A stretch of DNA of 64,000 nucleotides, taken from NCBI RefSeq assembly GCF_900184945.1, contig NZ_FXYF01000013.1, positions 62,001-126,000 of the forward strand, given 5' to 3'. This stretch comes from Antarctobacter aquimaris. GTDB lineage: Bacteria > Pseudomonadota > Alphaproteobacteria > Rhodobacterales > Rhodobacteraceae. Below the pieces are notes generated by a model, which had not been told where the DNA came from, ran no database searches, and was given only the letters and a program-made list of their open reading frames with translations. Below are positions 53,559 to 61,631 of this stretch, one piece after another. The translations under genes were made by a program, and so were the position numbers. How positions within the stretch are numbered: position 1 is the first letter of the stretch; the number at the start of each line of letters is the position of its first letter.

Positions 53559-55232
53559 ATGGACCAGACGACCGACCTTGCCGTGATCGGCTCTGGCGCC
53601 GGCGGGCTGGCTGCGGCGGTGACGGCGGCGGCGATGGGGCTGCGGGTGACGCTGCTGGAGAAATCGGCGGTGCTGGGCGGCACCACCGCCTGGTCCGGCG
53701 GCTGGATCTGGGCGCCGGGCAACCCGGTCGCGCGGCGCGCCGGGATCGTCGAGGATGCGCAGGCGCCGCGGACCTACCTAGAGGCCCTGCTGGGCAATCA
53801 TTTCGACACCGAGCGGGTGGACGCCTTTCTGGCCGCCGCGCCGCAGATGGTGGGGTTCTTCGAGGACCAAACCGCCTTGCAGTTCGAAGGCGGCACCGCC
53901 ATTCCCGACACCTACGGCCACCTGCCCGGCGCGGGCACCGGAGGGCGGTCTGTGATCGCGCAGCCCTATGACGCGCGAAGGCTGGGCAAGGCCCTGGCCC
54001 TGCTGCGCCAACCGCTGCGCGAGACCACCTTTCACGGCATGACGATCCAGGCCGGGCCGGACCTGCGCGCCTTCATGACGATGACCCGTTCGCCCCGCGC
54101 CTTTCTGCACGCCAGCCGCCGGGTGCTGCGCCACCTGCGCGACCTTGCCTTGCACGGGCGCGGGATGGACCTGCGCAACGGCGCCGCGCTGGTGGCGCGG
54201 CTGCTGCGCTCGGCGCTGGACCTGGGCGTCGACATTCGCACCGGCGTCACGGTCACGGCGCTGGAGCAATCGGCGGGCCGTGTCACCGGCCTGCGCCTGT
54301 CGGACGGCGGCCGCCTCACCTGCCGCAATGGCGTCGTTCTGGCGACCGGCGGCTTTGCCCATGACAGTGCGCTGCGACAGCAGACCTTTCCGCGTGACAA
54401 GGAACACCGCACGCTGGCCGTACCCGAGGCGACCGGCGACGGCATCACCCTGGCGCGCGCGGTCGGCGCGGCCCTGCGCACTGACCTGCGCCGCCCTGCC
54501 GCCTATTGCCCGGTGTCCGAGGTGCCCTGGCCGGACGGGCGCAGAGGCCTGTTCCCGCACATCATCGAGCGCGGCAAGCCGGGGGTGATCGGCGTGCTGG
54601 CGGACGGGCGGCGCTTCTGCAACGAGGGGCTGGGCTATCACGACTACGTCGAGGCGCTGCTGGACGCGGTGCCCGAGGGCGCGCCCGCGCGGTCCTGGCT
54701 GGTCTGCGATATCCGATTCCTGCGCCGCTACGGGCTGGGCGTCGTGCGCCCGCAGCCGGTGCCCTGGCGCGGCTGGGCAAGGCGCGGCTACCTCAAGACC
54801 GGGCGCACGGTCGAGGACCTCGCCCGCGCCTGCGGCATCGACGCAGGCGGTCTGAGGGCCACGGTGGACGACTGGAACACACTCGCCGCCCAGGGCGAGG
54901 ATCCGCAGTTCCAGCGCGGCACCACCCCCTACATGCGCCTTCAGGGCGACCCCGAGCAGCAGCCCAACCCCTGCGTCGCGCCGATCACGCGCGCGCCCTT
55001 TTGCGCGGTCGAGGTCAGGCCGGGCAGTTTTGGCACCTTTGCGGGGCTTGCCTGCAATGGCCGGGCGCAGGTGCTGAACGACACCGGTGCGCCGATCCAC
55101 GGCCTCTGGGCGGCAGGCACCGATGCCGCCAGCCCCTTTGGCGGGTTCTACCCCGCCGGGGGCATCAACCTTGGACCCGCCCTGACCTTCGGCTTTGTCG
55201 CCGGGCGGGACGCCGCAGGAGCCACGCCATGA
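53559..55232 (+). CDS. FAD-dependent dehydrogenase, 3-ketosteroid dehydrogenase / fumarate-reductase flavoprotein type
   Basis: The 557-residue flavoprotein has the dinucleotide motif VIGSGAGGLAAAVTAAAMG at residues 9-27, followed by LGGTTAWSGGWIWAPGN, and the C-terminal FAD contact GFYPAGGINLGPALTFGFVAG near residue 530. This family carries out 1,2-dehydrogenation of cyclic ketones and reduction of enoates. The ATG at 53559 has CAGGAGGACC upstream. Coupled to the TIM-barrel gene by a 4-nt overlap. Dehydrogenation of a cyclohexane-type carboxylate would fit the cluster, but the substrate is inferred. Confidence 0.87.
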   Translation: MDQTTDLAVIGSGAGGLAAAVTAAAMGLRVTLLEKSAVLGGTTAWSGGWIWAPGNPVARRAGIVEDAQAPRTYLEALLGNHFDTERVDAFLAAAPQMVGFFEDQTALQFEGGTAIPDTYGHLPGAGTGGRSVIAQPYDARRLGKALALLRQPLRETTFHGMTIQAGPDLRAFMTMTRSPRAFLHASRRVLRHLRDLALHGRGMDLRNGAALVARLLRSALDLGVDIRTGVTVTALEQSAGRVTGLRLSDGGRLTCRNGVVLATGGFAHDSALRQQTFPRDKEHRTLAVPEATGDGITLARAVGAALRTDLRRPAAYCPVSEVPWPDGRRGLFPHIIERGKPGVIGVLADGRRFCNEGLGYHDYVEALLDAVPEGAPARSWLVCDIRFLRRYGLGVVRPQPVPWRGWARRGYLKTGRTVEDLARACGIDAGGLRATVDDWNTLAAQGEDPQFQRGTTPYMRLQGDPEQQPNPCVAPITRAPFCAVEVRPGSFGTFAGLACNGRAQVLNDTGAPIHGLWAAGTDAASPFGGFYPAGGINLGPALTFGFVAGRDAAGATP

Positions 55233-56044
55233 CCCGCAAGCTGAGTGTCGCCCACCTGACCGCCATCGACCTGCCCCCGCCCGCGCTGATCGAAGCCGCC
55301 GCCGAGGCCGGCCTCGACGGGGTCGGCCTGCGCCTGTTGCGCGTCACGCCCGACAGCCCCGGCTACCCGCTGACGGCGCGCGCCGACCTGCAAGCCACCC
55401 GGCACGCGCTACAGGCCACCGGGCTGAAGGTGGCGGACGTGGAGTTCCTGCGGATCACGCCGGAGTTCCAGCTGTCGGAGATCGCGGCCCTGCTGGAGGT
55501 GGGGGCCGAACTGGGCGCGCGCCACCTGATCACCGCGCCCTATGACGATGACCTGTCGCGCCTGTCCGACAGCCTGTCCACCGTGGCCGAAGCCGCCGAC
55601 CGACACGGGATGCGCGCGGTGCTGGAGTTCTTTCCATGGACGTCCGTGCCTGACCTCGCAACCTGCTGGCAGGTGGTGCAACAGGCCGGCCCCCTGCCCG
55701 GCATCCTGCTGGACACGCTGCATTTCGACCGCTCCGGCTCGACCCTCGCCGACATCGCGCGGATCCCGGCGGACCGCTTCCCCTTCCTGCACCTCGCCGA
55801 TGCGCCGAGACAGGACAGCTACACCACCGAAGAGCTGCTGGACACCGCGCGGCGGCAACGCCTGATCCCCGGCGAAGGCGCCATCGACCTCGCCGCGATC
55901 CTGGCGGCATTGCCCGCAGGCCAACCCATCGGGCTGGAGATCCCCGACGCCGCGCGCGAAGGCATGCCGGTAGCACAGCGGCTGCGGCTGGCGCGGCAGG
56001 CCACGCTGGATCTGCTGGCGCGGGTGGACGGACCAGAGGCCTGA
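55229..56044 (+). CDS. Sugar phosphate isomerase/epimerase-like TIM-barrel enzyme
   Basis: Xylose-isomerase-like barrel of 271 residues. A probable metal set is visible: Glu in VLEFFPW (about residue 133), Asp/His in LLDTLHFDRSG (about 161), His in FLHLADAP (about 188) and Glu in GLEIPD (about 237). The same layout is found in 3-dehydroshikimate dehydratases (QuiC/AsbF) as well as in sugar epimerases. Next to an AroE homologue, the dehydratase reading is attractive but not proven. Overlaps the flavoprotein stop by 4 nt. Confidence 0.8.
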   Translation: MTRKLSVAHLTAIDLPPPALIEAAAEAGLDGVGLRLLRVTPDSPGYPLTARADLQATRHALQATGLKVADVEFLRITPEFQLSEIAALLEVGAELGARHLITAPYDDDLSRLSDSLSTVAEAADRHGMRAVLEFFPWTSVPDLATCWQVVQQAGPLPGILLDTLHFDRSGSTLADIARIPADRFPFLHLADAPRQDSYTTEELLDTARRQRLIPGEGAIDLAAILAALPAGQPIGLEIPDAAREGMPVAQRLRLARQATLDLLARVDGPEA

Positions 56045-56088
56045 CAGGGCGATGGCCTAAGACCCCGAACCGTGCCAAGACTGGCACC

Positions 56089-56979
56089 ATGACCCGCCTG
56101 AACCTCGACCAGCTGAGCGCCTTCCTGCACGTCGTCCGCCTGGGCAGCGTGACCAAGGCGGCGGACGCTCTGCACCTGACGCAGCCGGCCATCACCGCCC
56201 GGCTGCGCAACCTGCAATCCGCGCTGGGAACCGAGCTGTTCGACCGCAGCGCGGGCGGGTTGCGGCTGACGCGCAAGGGCGAGATGCTGCTGACCTACGC
56301 AGAACGTTTCGAGCGGCTCGACGGGCTGGTGCAGCGCGACATCGTCGCCCCCGAAAGCCTGGAGGGACGCCTGAGGATCGGCGTGTCCGAAACCATCGCG
56401 CAATGCTGGCTGCCGGACCTGATCACCCGGCTGCACGGGCGCTATCCGAACCTGGAAATCGAGTTCAACGTCGACATCTCGATCAATTTGCGCGCCGCGC
56501 TGCTGGACCGAGGGCTGGACCTGGCGGTGCTGCTGGGCCCGATCTCGGAATACTCGGTCACCAACATCGACCTGCCGGACTTTGACCTGGCCTGGTACGT
56601 CGCCGCGCGCACGCCGGAGCCCGACGATCCGGCCGACCATTTCCGTCGCCCGGTGTTGACCTACGCGCGCCAGACCCGCCCCTTTCGCGAGCTGAAAAAG
56701 CTGTTGCAGGACCGGGTGGACCCGGATGTGGCGCTGTTTCCGTCTTCCTCGCTGTCGGCCTGCTTCCGGCTGGTCGAGGCCGAGCTGGGCGTCGCCGCCC
56801 TGCCCCGCGCGCTGGGACGCGAGTACGTGGCACGCGGCACGATCCGCGAGTTCGACCCCGGCTGGGTGCCGCCGCCGCTGCACTTCACCGCCTCCTACCT
56901 GGCCGAACCGCCCAGCCCGCTGATCGAAAGCGCGGCGGAGCTGGCGCTGGAGGCGGCGCGGGAGTACGTCAACGCATAA
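56089..56979 (+). CDS. LysR family regulator upstream of the DUF1445-TRAP-Pxp operon
   Basis: The 296-residue protein has a canonical N-terminal helix-turn-helix (LGSVTKAADALHLTQPAITARLRNL) and an effector domain. It is transcribed in the same direction as the following operon rather than divergently. The AT-rich gap after it (56980-57067) carries an inverted repeat that may be its site. It lies 44 nt after the TIM-barrel gene, so read-through from that operon is possible. Confidence 0.88.
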   Translation: MTRLNLDQLSAFLHVVRLGSVTKAADALHLTQPAITARLRNLQSALGTELFDRSAGGLRLTRKGEMLLTYAERFERLDGLVQRDIVAPESLEGRLRIGVSETIAQCWLPDLITRLHGRYPNLEIEFNVDISINLRAALLDRGLDLAVLLGPISEYSVTNIDLPDFDLAWYVAARTPEPDDPADHFRRPVLTYARQTRPFRELKKLLQDRVDPDVALFPSSSLSACFRLVEAELGVAALPRALGREYVARGTIREFDPGWVPPPLHFTASYLAEPPSPLIESAAELALEAAREYVNA

Positions 56980-56991
56980 ATTATCTCTATG

Positions 56992-57011
56992 CAATAAGCG
57001 TAAAATTATTG
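56992..57011. promoter_or_regulatory. Inverted repeat CAATAA-N8-TTATTG before the DUF1445 gene
   Basis: Perfect 6-bp arms in a strikingly AT-rich 60-nt stretch, 57 nt before the GTG start codon. Probable operator/promoter of the hydro-lyase-TRAP-Pxp operon. Confidence 0.5.
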
Positions 57012-57067
57012 ATTGGATTTTATTGACCCCCGGTGGCAGCGTGACCGCAAAACGGGGAGACAGAAAC

Positions 57068-57889
57068 GTGGCCACCGATCATCACGCGCTCATGGACAGA
57101 CCTCTGGCCGATGTGCTGGCCGAAATCCGGGCTGGCCGCTACCGCTCGCACACCGCCGGTCTGGGCCTGGGATACCTGCAGACGAACCTGGCGATTCTGC
57201 CGCGCGCCGTGGCGCTCGACTTCATGCGCTACTGCCAGCGCAACCCCAAGCCCTGCCCGCTGGTCGGCGTGTCGGACACCGGCAACCCGATGATGTTCAC
57301 GCTGGGGCGTGACCTCGACATCCGCACCGACGTGCCCGCCTACAACGTCTATGTCGACGGCAAGCTGGCGCGCAGCCAGACCGAGATCACCGATATCTGG
57401 AGCGACGAGATGGTCGCCTTTGCGCTGGGCTGTTCGTTCACCTTCGAACGCGCGTTGGTCGAGGCGGGCATCCCGGTCTGGCACATCGAGAACGACACCA
57501 CGGTGCCGATGTTCCGGTCCAGCATCGACACGGTGCCCGCCGGTCCGTTCCGGGGCAAGATGGTGGTCAGCATGCGCAGCATCGACGCCGCGCACGTGGA
57601 CCTGGCCACCGAGATTTCGCGCCGCTTTCCGCTGGCGCATGGCGCGCCGGTGCACATCGGCGACCCCGCCGCCATCGGCATCGCCGACGTCAGCCGCCCC
57701 GACTGGGGCGACCCCGCGCCGGTCGGCCCCGGCCAGGTGCCGATGTTCTGGGCCTGCGGCGTGACCCCCCAGGTTGCGATCGAGGCGGCGGGCGTGCCCC
57801 TGTGCATCACGCACAAGCCCGGCCACATGCTGCTGACCGAAATCCCCGAAGACGCCGAGGTGCCGGTCCTGCCGCCCCTCGCCCGCTGA
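57068..57889 (+). CDS. Putative hydro-lyase, DUF1445 (YcsI) family
   Basis: The 273-residue protein matches the DUF1445 family: AGRYRSHTAGLGLGYLQTNLAILP at residues 20-44, FALGCSFTFERALVEAGIP, and FWACGVTPQVAI with KPGHMLLT near the C-terminus. Members often sit with 5-oxoprolinase (Pxp) genes, and a D-glutamate cyclase is a relative. The start is GTG at 57068 with GGGGAG 8 nt upstream; a TTG 45 nt higher is less likely. First gene of the TRAP-Pxp operon; the exact reaction is unknown. Confidence 0.85.
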   Translation: MATDHHALMDRPLADVLAEIRAGRYRSHTAGLGLGYLQTNLAILPRAVALDFMRYCQRNPKPCPLVGVSDTGNPMMFTLGRDLDIRTDVPAYNVYVDGKLARSQTEITDIWSDEMVAFALGCSFTFERALVEAGIPVWHIENDTTVPMFRSSIDTVPAGPFRGKMVVSMRSIDAAHVDLATEISRRFPLAHGAPVHIGDPAAIGIADVSRPDWGDPAPVGPGQVPMFWACGVTPQVAIEAAGVPLCITHKPGHMLLTEIPEDAEVPVLPPLAR

Positions 57890-57947
57890 TTTTTTCAAGC
57901 CGACCCCACCACTCACAGACACGATCCACCCGACAAGGAGACACGAC

Positions 57948-58982
57948 ATGAAAACCACCCTGACGCTGCTCGCCACCACAGCCCTGATCGCCGGCTCGGC
58001 TGTCGCCGAGGACCTCTCGGTCGTCGGCAGTTGGTCCGGCCTGCCGCTGCACAAGGATTTTGAAGCCCCGTTCTGGAGCGAGACCCTGCCCGCCGCCTCG
58101 GGCGGCACCATCAACGTGGCCCTGACCACGCACAACCAGATGAACCTGGGCGTCGGCGATGTCTATGCCCTGCTGGGTGACGGCGTCTATGACGTGGGCA
58201 TGACCGTGGCCGACTATGCGGTGGCCGACGCGCCCGAACTCGAAGGCCTCGACGTGCCGCTGCTGGCGCTGACGGCGGACGAGGCGCGCGCCATGGTCGA
58301 CGCGGCCCGCCCGATGGTCACCGATATCTTCCATGACCGCTTCAACAGCCACGTCCTCGCCATCGCGCCCTATCCGCCGCAGGTCGTTTTCTGCAATGGC
58401 GAGATCAACAGCCTCGATGACCTCGCGGGCAAGAAGGTGCGCGGCTCGGGCCGGATGACGACGCTGTTCCTCGAGGCGCTGGGCGCCGAGGGCGTGAACG
58501 TCTCCTTTGCCGAGGTGCCGGGGGCCTTGCAGAAGGGCGTCGTGGATTGCGCCATCACCGGCGCCGGCTCGGGCTACTCGGCCGGCTGGTGGGAGGTGTC
58601 CACCCACCTGCTGCCGATCCCGCTGGGCGGCTGGGATTCGGTCGTGACCGCGATCAACCTGGACAAGTGGAACAGCCTCGACGACGCCACCAAGACGCTG
58701 ATCTCCGAGCAGATCAAGACCAACTTCGAAGACCCCGCCTGGGCCGCGGCGCAGGGTGCGCTCGACAATGACGTCGCCTGCCTGACCGGCAACGGCGCCT
58801 GCGCCTCGGGGGATGCACGCTCGATGACGCTGGTCGCGGTGTCGGATGCCGATTTCGCCAAGGCGCGCGACGTGCTGGTGACCAAGGTCCTGCCCGACTG
58901 GGCCGAGCGCGCCGGCGGCGACTGGGCGCAGCGCTGGAACGACTCGGTCGGCAAGACCGTCGGCGTGACCATCGCACAGTGA
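57948..58982 (+). CDS. TRAP transporter substrate-binding protein, DctP type
   Basis: The 344-residue protein has a signal peptide (about 1-20, AVAED) and the DctP fold. The VRGSGRMTTLFLEALGAEGV segment near residue 165 resembles the conserved stretch with the carboxylate-binding arginine, and VDCAITGAGSGYSAGWWE follows the family. It captures an organic acid for DctQM. A strong hairpin follows it before dctQ. Confidence 0.92.
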   Translation: MKTTLTLLATTALIAGSAVAEDLSVVGSWSGLPLHKDFEAPFWSETLPAASGGTINVALTTHNQMNLGVGDVYALLGDGVYDVGMTVADYAVADAPELEGLDVPLLALTADEARAMVDAARPMVTDIFHDRFNSHVLAIAPYPPQVVFCNGEINSLDDLAGKKVRGSGRMTTLFLEALGAEGVNVSFAEVPGALQKGVVDCAITGAGSGYSAGWWEVSTHLLPIPLGGWDSVVTAINLDKWNSLDDATKTLISEQIKTNFEDPAWAAAQGALDNDVACLTGNGACASGDARSMTLVAVSDADFAKARDVLVTKVLPDWAERAGGDWAQRWNDSVGKTVGVTIAQ

Positions 58983-59010
58983 GCTTGAGACAGTGACCCC
59001 GTGAGACCCC

Positions 59011-59035
59011 GCGGCGCCCGGAAAACGGGCGCCGC
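59011..59035 (+). other. Perfect hairpin between the TRAP binding-protein gene and dctQ
   Basis: GCGGCGCCCG pairs perfectly with CGGGCGCCGC around GAAAA, 28 nt after the dctP stop. No T-tract follows, so it more likely protects the dctP message or attenuates dctQM than terminates fully. Confidence 0.75.
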
Positions 59036-59062
59036 ATCACCCTGCATTCGGAGACGCCCGGA

Positions 59063-59611
59063 ATGGCCGAGACGATCCTGCTTACCCTGCGACGACTGAA
59101 CCGGCTGATCGCCCTGCTTGTCGGCGTGCTGCTGATGGGCTGCGCGGCCTTCGTGCTGGCCGATATCGTGTTGCGCCAGATCGGGTCGTCGCTGGGCGGC
59201 ACCGACGAGATCAGCGGCTATGTCATGGCCATCGCCACCGCCTGGGGCATGGGCTACACGCTGATCGAGCTGGGCCATGTGCGCATCGACCTGCTGCGCA
59301 GCCGCGCCGGATCGCGCGCCCGCGCCTTCTTTGACCTCGCCGCCATGCTCGCGCTGTCGATGACGGTGACGATGATCGCCATCAAGGGCTGGCCGGTGCT
59401 GGCGCGCTCGCTCAAGAACAACTCGCACGCCAACACGCCGCTGGAGACGCCGCTGGCGCTGGTGCAGGCGCCCTGGTTCGCCGGCTGGATCTGGTTCGCC
59501 CTCGTCGCCTGGGCCACCTTCGCCGCTGCCGTGATGCTGCTGGCCCGCGGCAAGTTCACCGAATCCGAAGCCGCCATCGGCACCTTTGGCGAACTGGATG
59601 CGCTGAAATGA
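59063..59611 (+). CDS. TRAP transporter small membrane subunit, DctQ type
   Basis: The 182-residue protein has four hydrophobic helices, as usual for DctQ. DEISGYVMAIATAWGMGYTLIELGHVRIDLL near residue 52 contains the family pattern. It pairs with DctM in the inner membrane. Overlaps dctM by 4 nt. Confidence 0.9.
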   Translation: MAETILLTLRRLNRLIALLVGVLLMGCAAFVLADIVLRQIGSSLGGTDEISGYVMAIATAWGMGYTLIELGHVRIDLLRSRAGSRARAFFDLAAMLALSMTVTMIAIKGWPVLARSLKNNSHANTPLETPLALVQAPWFAGWIWFALVAWATFAAAVMLLARGKFTESEAAIGTFGELDALK

Positions 59612-60891
59612 TCGGTTCCATCACCTTTGGCCTGCTGGGCCTGCTGTGCTTGTCGATCCCGGTCGGCATCGTGCTGTTCCTGCTGGGCTTCGGCATCGAC
59701 GCCTTCTACAGCCCCTTTCCGCTGACCAAGGGCCTGGGCAACCTGGTCTGGTCCACCTCCAACAACGCGACGCTGATCGCCATCCCATTCTTCGTGCTGC
59801 TGGGCGAGATCCTGGTCCGCTCAGGGATTGCCACGCGCACCTATGCCGCGCTCGACCGCTGGGTCAGCTGGCTGCCGGGCGGGCTGGTGCATGCCAACAT
59901 TGCCACGGCGACGATGTTCTCGGCCACATCGGGGTCGTCCGTGGCGACCGCCGCGACCGTGGCCACCGTGGCCATGCCGCAGGCGGAAAAGCTGGGCTAC
60001 GACCCCAAGCTGTTTTCCGGTGCCATCGCCGCGGGCGGCACGCTGGGCATCATGATCCCGCCCTCGATCAACCTGATCGTCTACGGCTTTCTCACCCAGA
60101 CCTCGATCCCGCGACTGTTCCTGGCCGGCCTCGTGCCCGGCATCGCGCTGGCGCTGGCCTTTGTGCTGATCACCGTGATCATCTGCGCCATCCGCCCCAG
60201 CCTCGGCGGTCAGCGCCGGGTCTTCCCGTTCCCCGAGATGCTGCGCGCGCTGGTGCAGCTGATCCCGATCATCCTGCTGTTCACCGTCATCATCGGCACC
60301 ATCTACAAGGGCTGGGCCACCCCGACCGAGGCCGCCGCCGTCGGCGTGGGCGGCGCCATCGTGATCGCCGCCTTCTTTGGCACGGTCAACCTCGGCATGT
60401 TCCGCGAAGCGATTCTGGGCACGGTCAAGATCACCTCGATGATCATGCTCGTCGTGATCGGCGCGTCCTTCCTCAATTTCACCCTCGCCTCCGCCGGCAT
60501 CGGCCGCGAGTTGCAATCCTTCCTCGAAGGGCTGGGCCTGTCGCCCTTGTCCTTCATGCTGGTGATCGTGCTGGTCTACATCGTGCTGGGCTTCTTCATC
60601 GAGACGCTGTCGCTGATGGTCGTCACCATCCCCATCGTCGTGCCGCTGGTGGTGCAGCAGGGGTTTGACCCGATCTGGTTCGGCATCCTGATGATCGTGC
60701 TGATCGAAATGGCCTTGATCACGCCGCCGGTGGGGTTGAACCTTTACGTCGTCCAAGGCGCGCGGCAGAGTGGCCACATGAGCGAAGTCATGCTGGGAAC
60801 CCTGCCCTATCTTGCGATGATGCTGGCCATGGCGGCCGCGCTGATCGCCTTTCCGCAGATCGCCCTGTTCCTGCCGGACGCGCTGCAATGA
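59608..60891 (+). CDS. TRAP transporter large membrane subunit, DctM type
   Basis: The 427-residue protein has about 12 helices and DctM hallmarks: IPFFVLLGEILVRSGIA near residue 55, ATSGSSVATAATVATVAMP near 108, GTLGIMIPPSINLIVYG near 145, and ITPPVGLNLYVVQG near 371. It is the sodium-coupled translocation subunit. Overlaps dctQ and pxpB by 4 nt each, so transporter and oxoprolinase-like genes are translated together. Confidence 0.95.
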   Translation: MIGSITFGLLGLLCLSIPVGIVLFLLGFGIDAFYSPFPLTKGLGNLVWSTSNNATLIAIPFFVLLGEILVRSGIATRTYAALDRWVSWLPGGLVHANIATATMFSATSGSSVATAATVATVAMPQAEKLGYDPKLFSGAIAAGGTLGIMIPPSINLIVYGFLTQTSIPRLFLAGLVPGIALALAFVLITVIICAIRPSLGGQRRVFPFPEMLRALVQLIPIILLFTVIIGTIYKGWATPTEAAAVGVGGAIVIAAFFGTVNLGMFREAILGTVKITSMIMLVVIGASFLNFTLASAGIGRELQSFLEGLGLSPLSFMLVIVLVYIVLGFFIETLSLMVVTIPIVVPLVVQQGFDPIWFGILMIVLIEMALITPPVGLNLYVVQGARQSGHMSEVMLGTLPYLAMMLAMAAALIAFPQIALFLPDALQ

Positions 60892-61631
60892 CCCAAGGGC
60901 CCGAGGGTTTCCCGCGCGTCGCCCCGGTGGGCACCGACGGGCTGCTGGTCAGCTTTGGCGACCGGCTGAGCGAGACGGCCAACCGCGCCGCGCTGTCGTT
61001 TCGCGCGGCGGCTGAGGCCGCCGCGCTGGACGGGCTGGCGGAAACCTCCAGCACGCTGGCCTCGGCCTACCTGCGGTTTGACCCCGACGGGCTGGACCAT
61101 GCCACGATGGAGGCCGAGGTGCAGGCGCTGCTGGCCCGCGAGGACTGGTTCGCCGCCGCGCTCCCCGAGGGGCGGCGTCTGTGGCGCATCCCCACCGTCT
61201 TTGGCACCGACCTTGCGCCGCAACTGTCCGAGGCCGCCCATGCGGCGGGGCTGACGCCGGACGCGGCTATCCGCTCGATCTCGGAGGCGCGGGTGCGGGT
61301 GCAGACCATCGGCTTTGCCCCCGGCCAGCCCTACCTGGGCGAGCTGGACCCCTGCTGGAACATTCCCCGCCAGAGCACGCTGACCGAACGGGTGCCGATC
61401 GGGGCGCTGACCGTCGCGATCCGGCAGCTGGTGCTGTTCTCGGTCTCGACGCCGACCGGCTGGCGCCACATCGGCCAGACTGCCTTTCGCGCCTTCCGCC
61501 CGGACAGCGACACGCCCTTCGTGCTGCGCGTGGGTGACGAGGTGGTCTTTGACCCCGTCCCCGCCGAGGCCTACGCGGGCCTCGCCGACCAGGGCCCGGA
61601 CGGCGGCGCAACCTGCGAGCCTTTGTCATGA
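60888..61631 (+). CDS. pxpB: 5-oxoprolinase subunit B / KipI family
   Basis: The 247-residue protein shows the PxpB/KipI signatures: DGLLVSFGDRLSETANRA at the N-terminus and QTIGFAPGQPYLGELDP near residue 143, then RQSTLTERVPIGALTVA and STPTGWRHIGQT. With PxpA and PxpC it opens 5-oxoproline using ATP. ATGA overlaps join it to dctM and pxpC. PxpA is not in the window, so the subunit may act on another cyclic amide or use a PxpA encoded elsewhere. Confidence 0.92.
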   Translation: MTQGPEGFPRVAPVGTDGLLVSFGDRLSETANRAALSFRAAAEAAALDGLAETSSTLASAYLRFDPDGLDHATMEAEVQALLAREDWFAAALPEGRRLWRIPTVFGTDLAPQLSEAAHAAGLTPDAAIRSISEARVRVQTIGFAPGQPYLGELDPCWNIPRQSTLTERVPIGALTVAIRQLVLFSVSTPTGWRHIGQTAFRAFRPDSDTPFVLRVGDEVVFDPVPAEAYAGLADQGPDGGATCEPLS

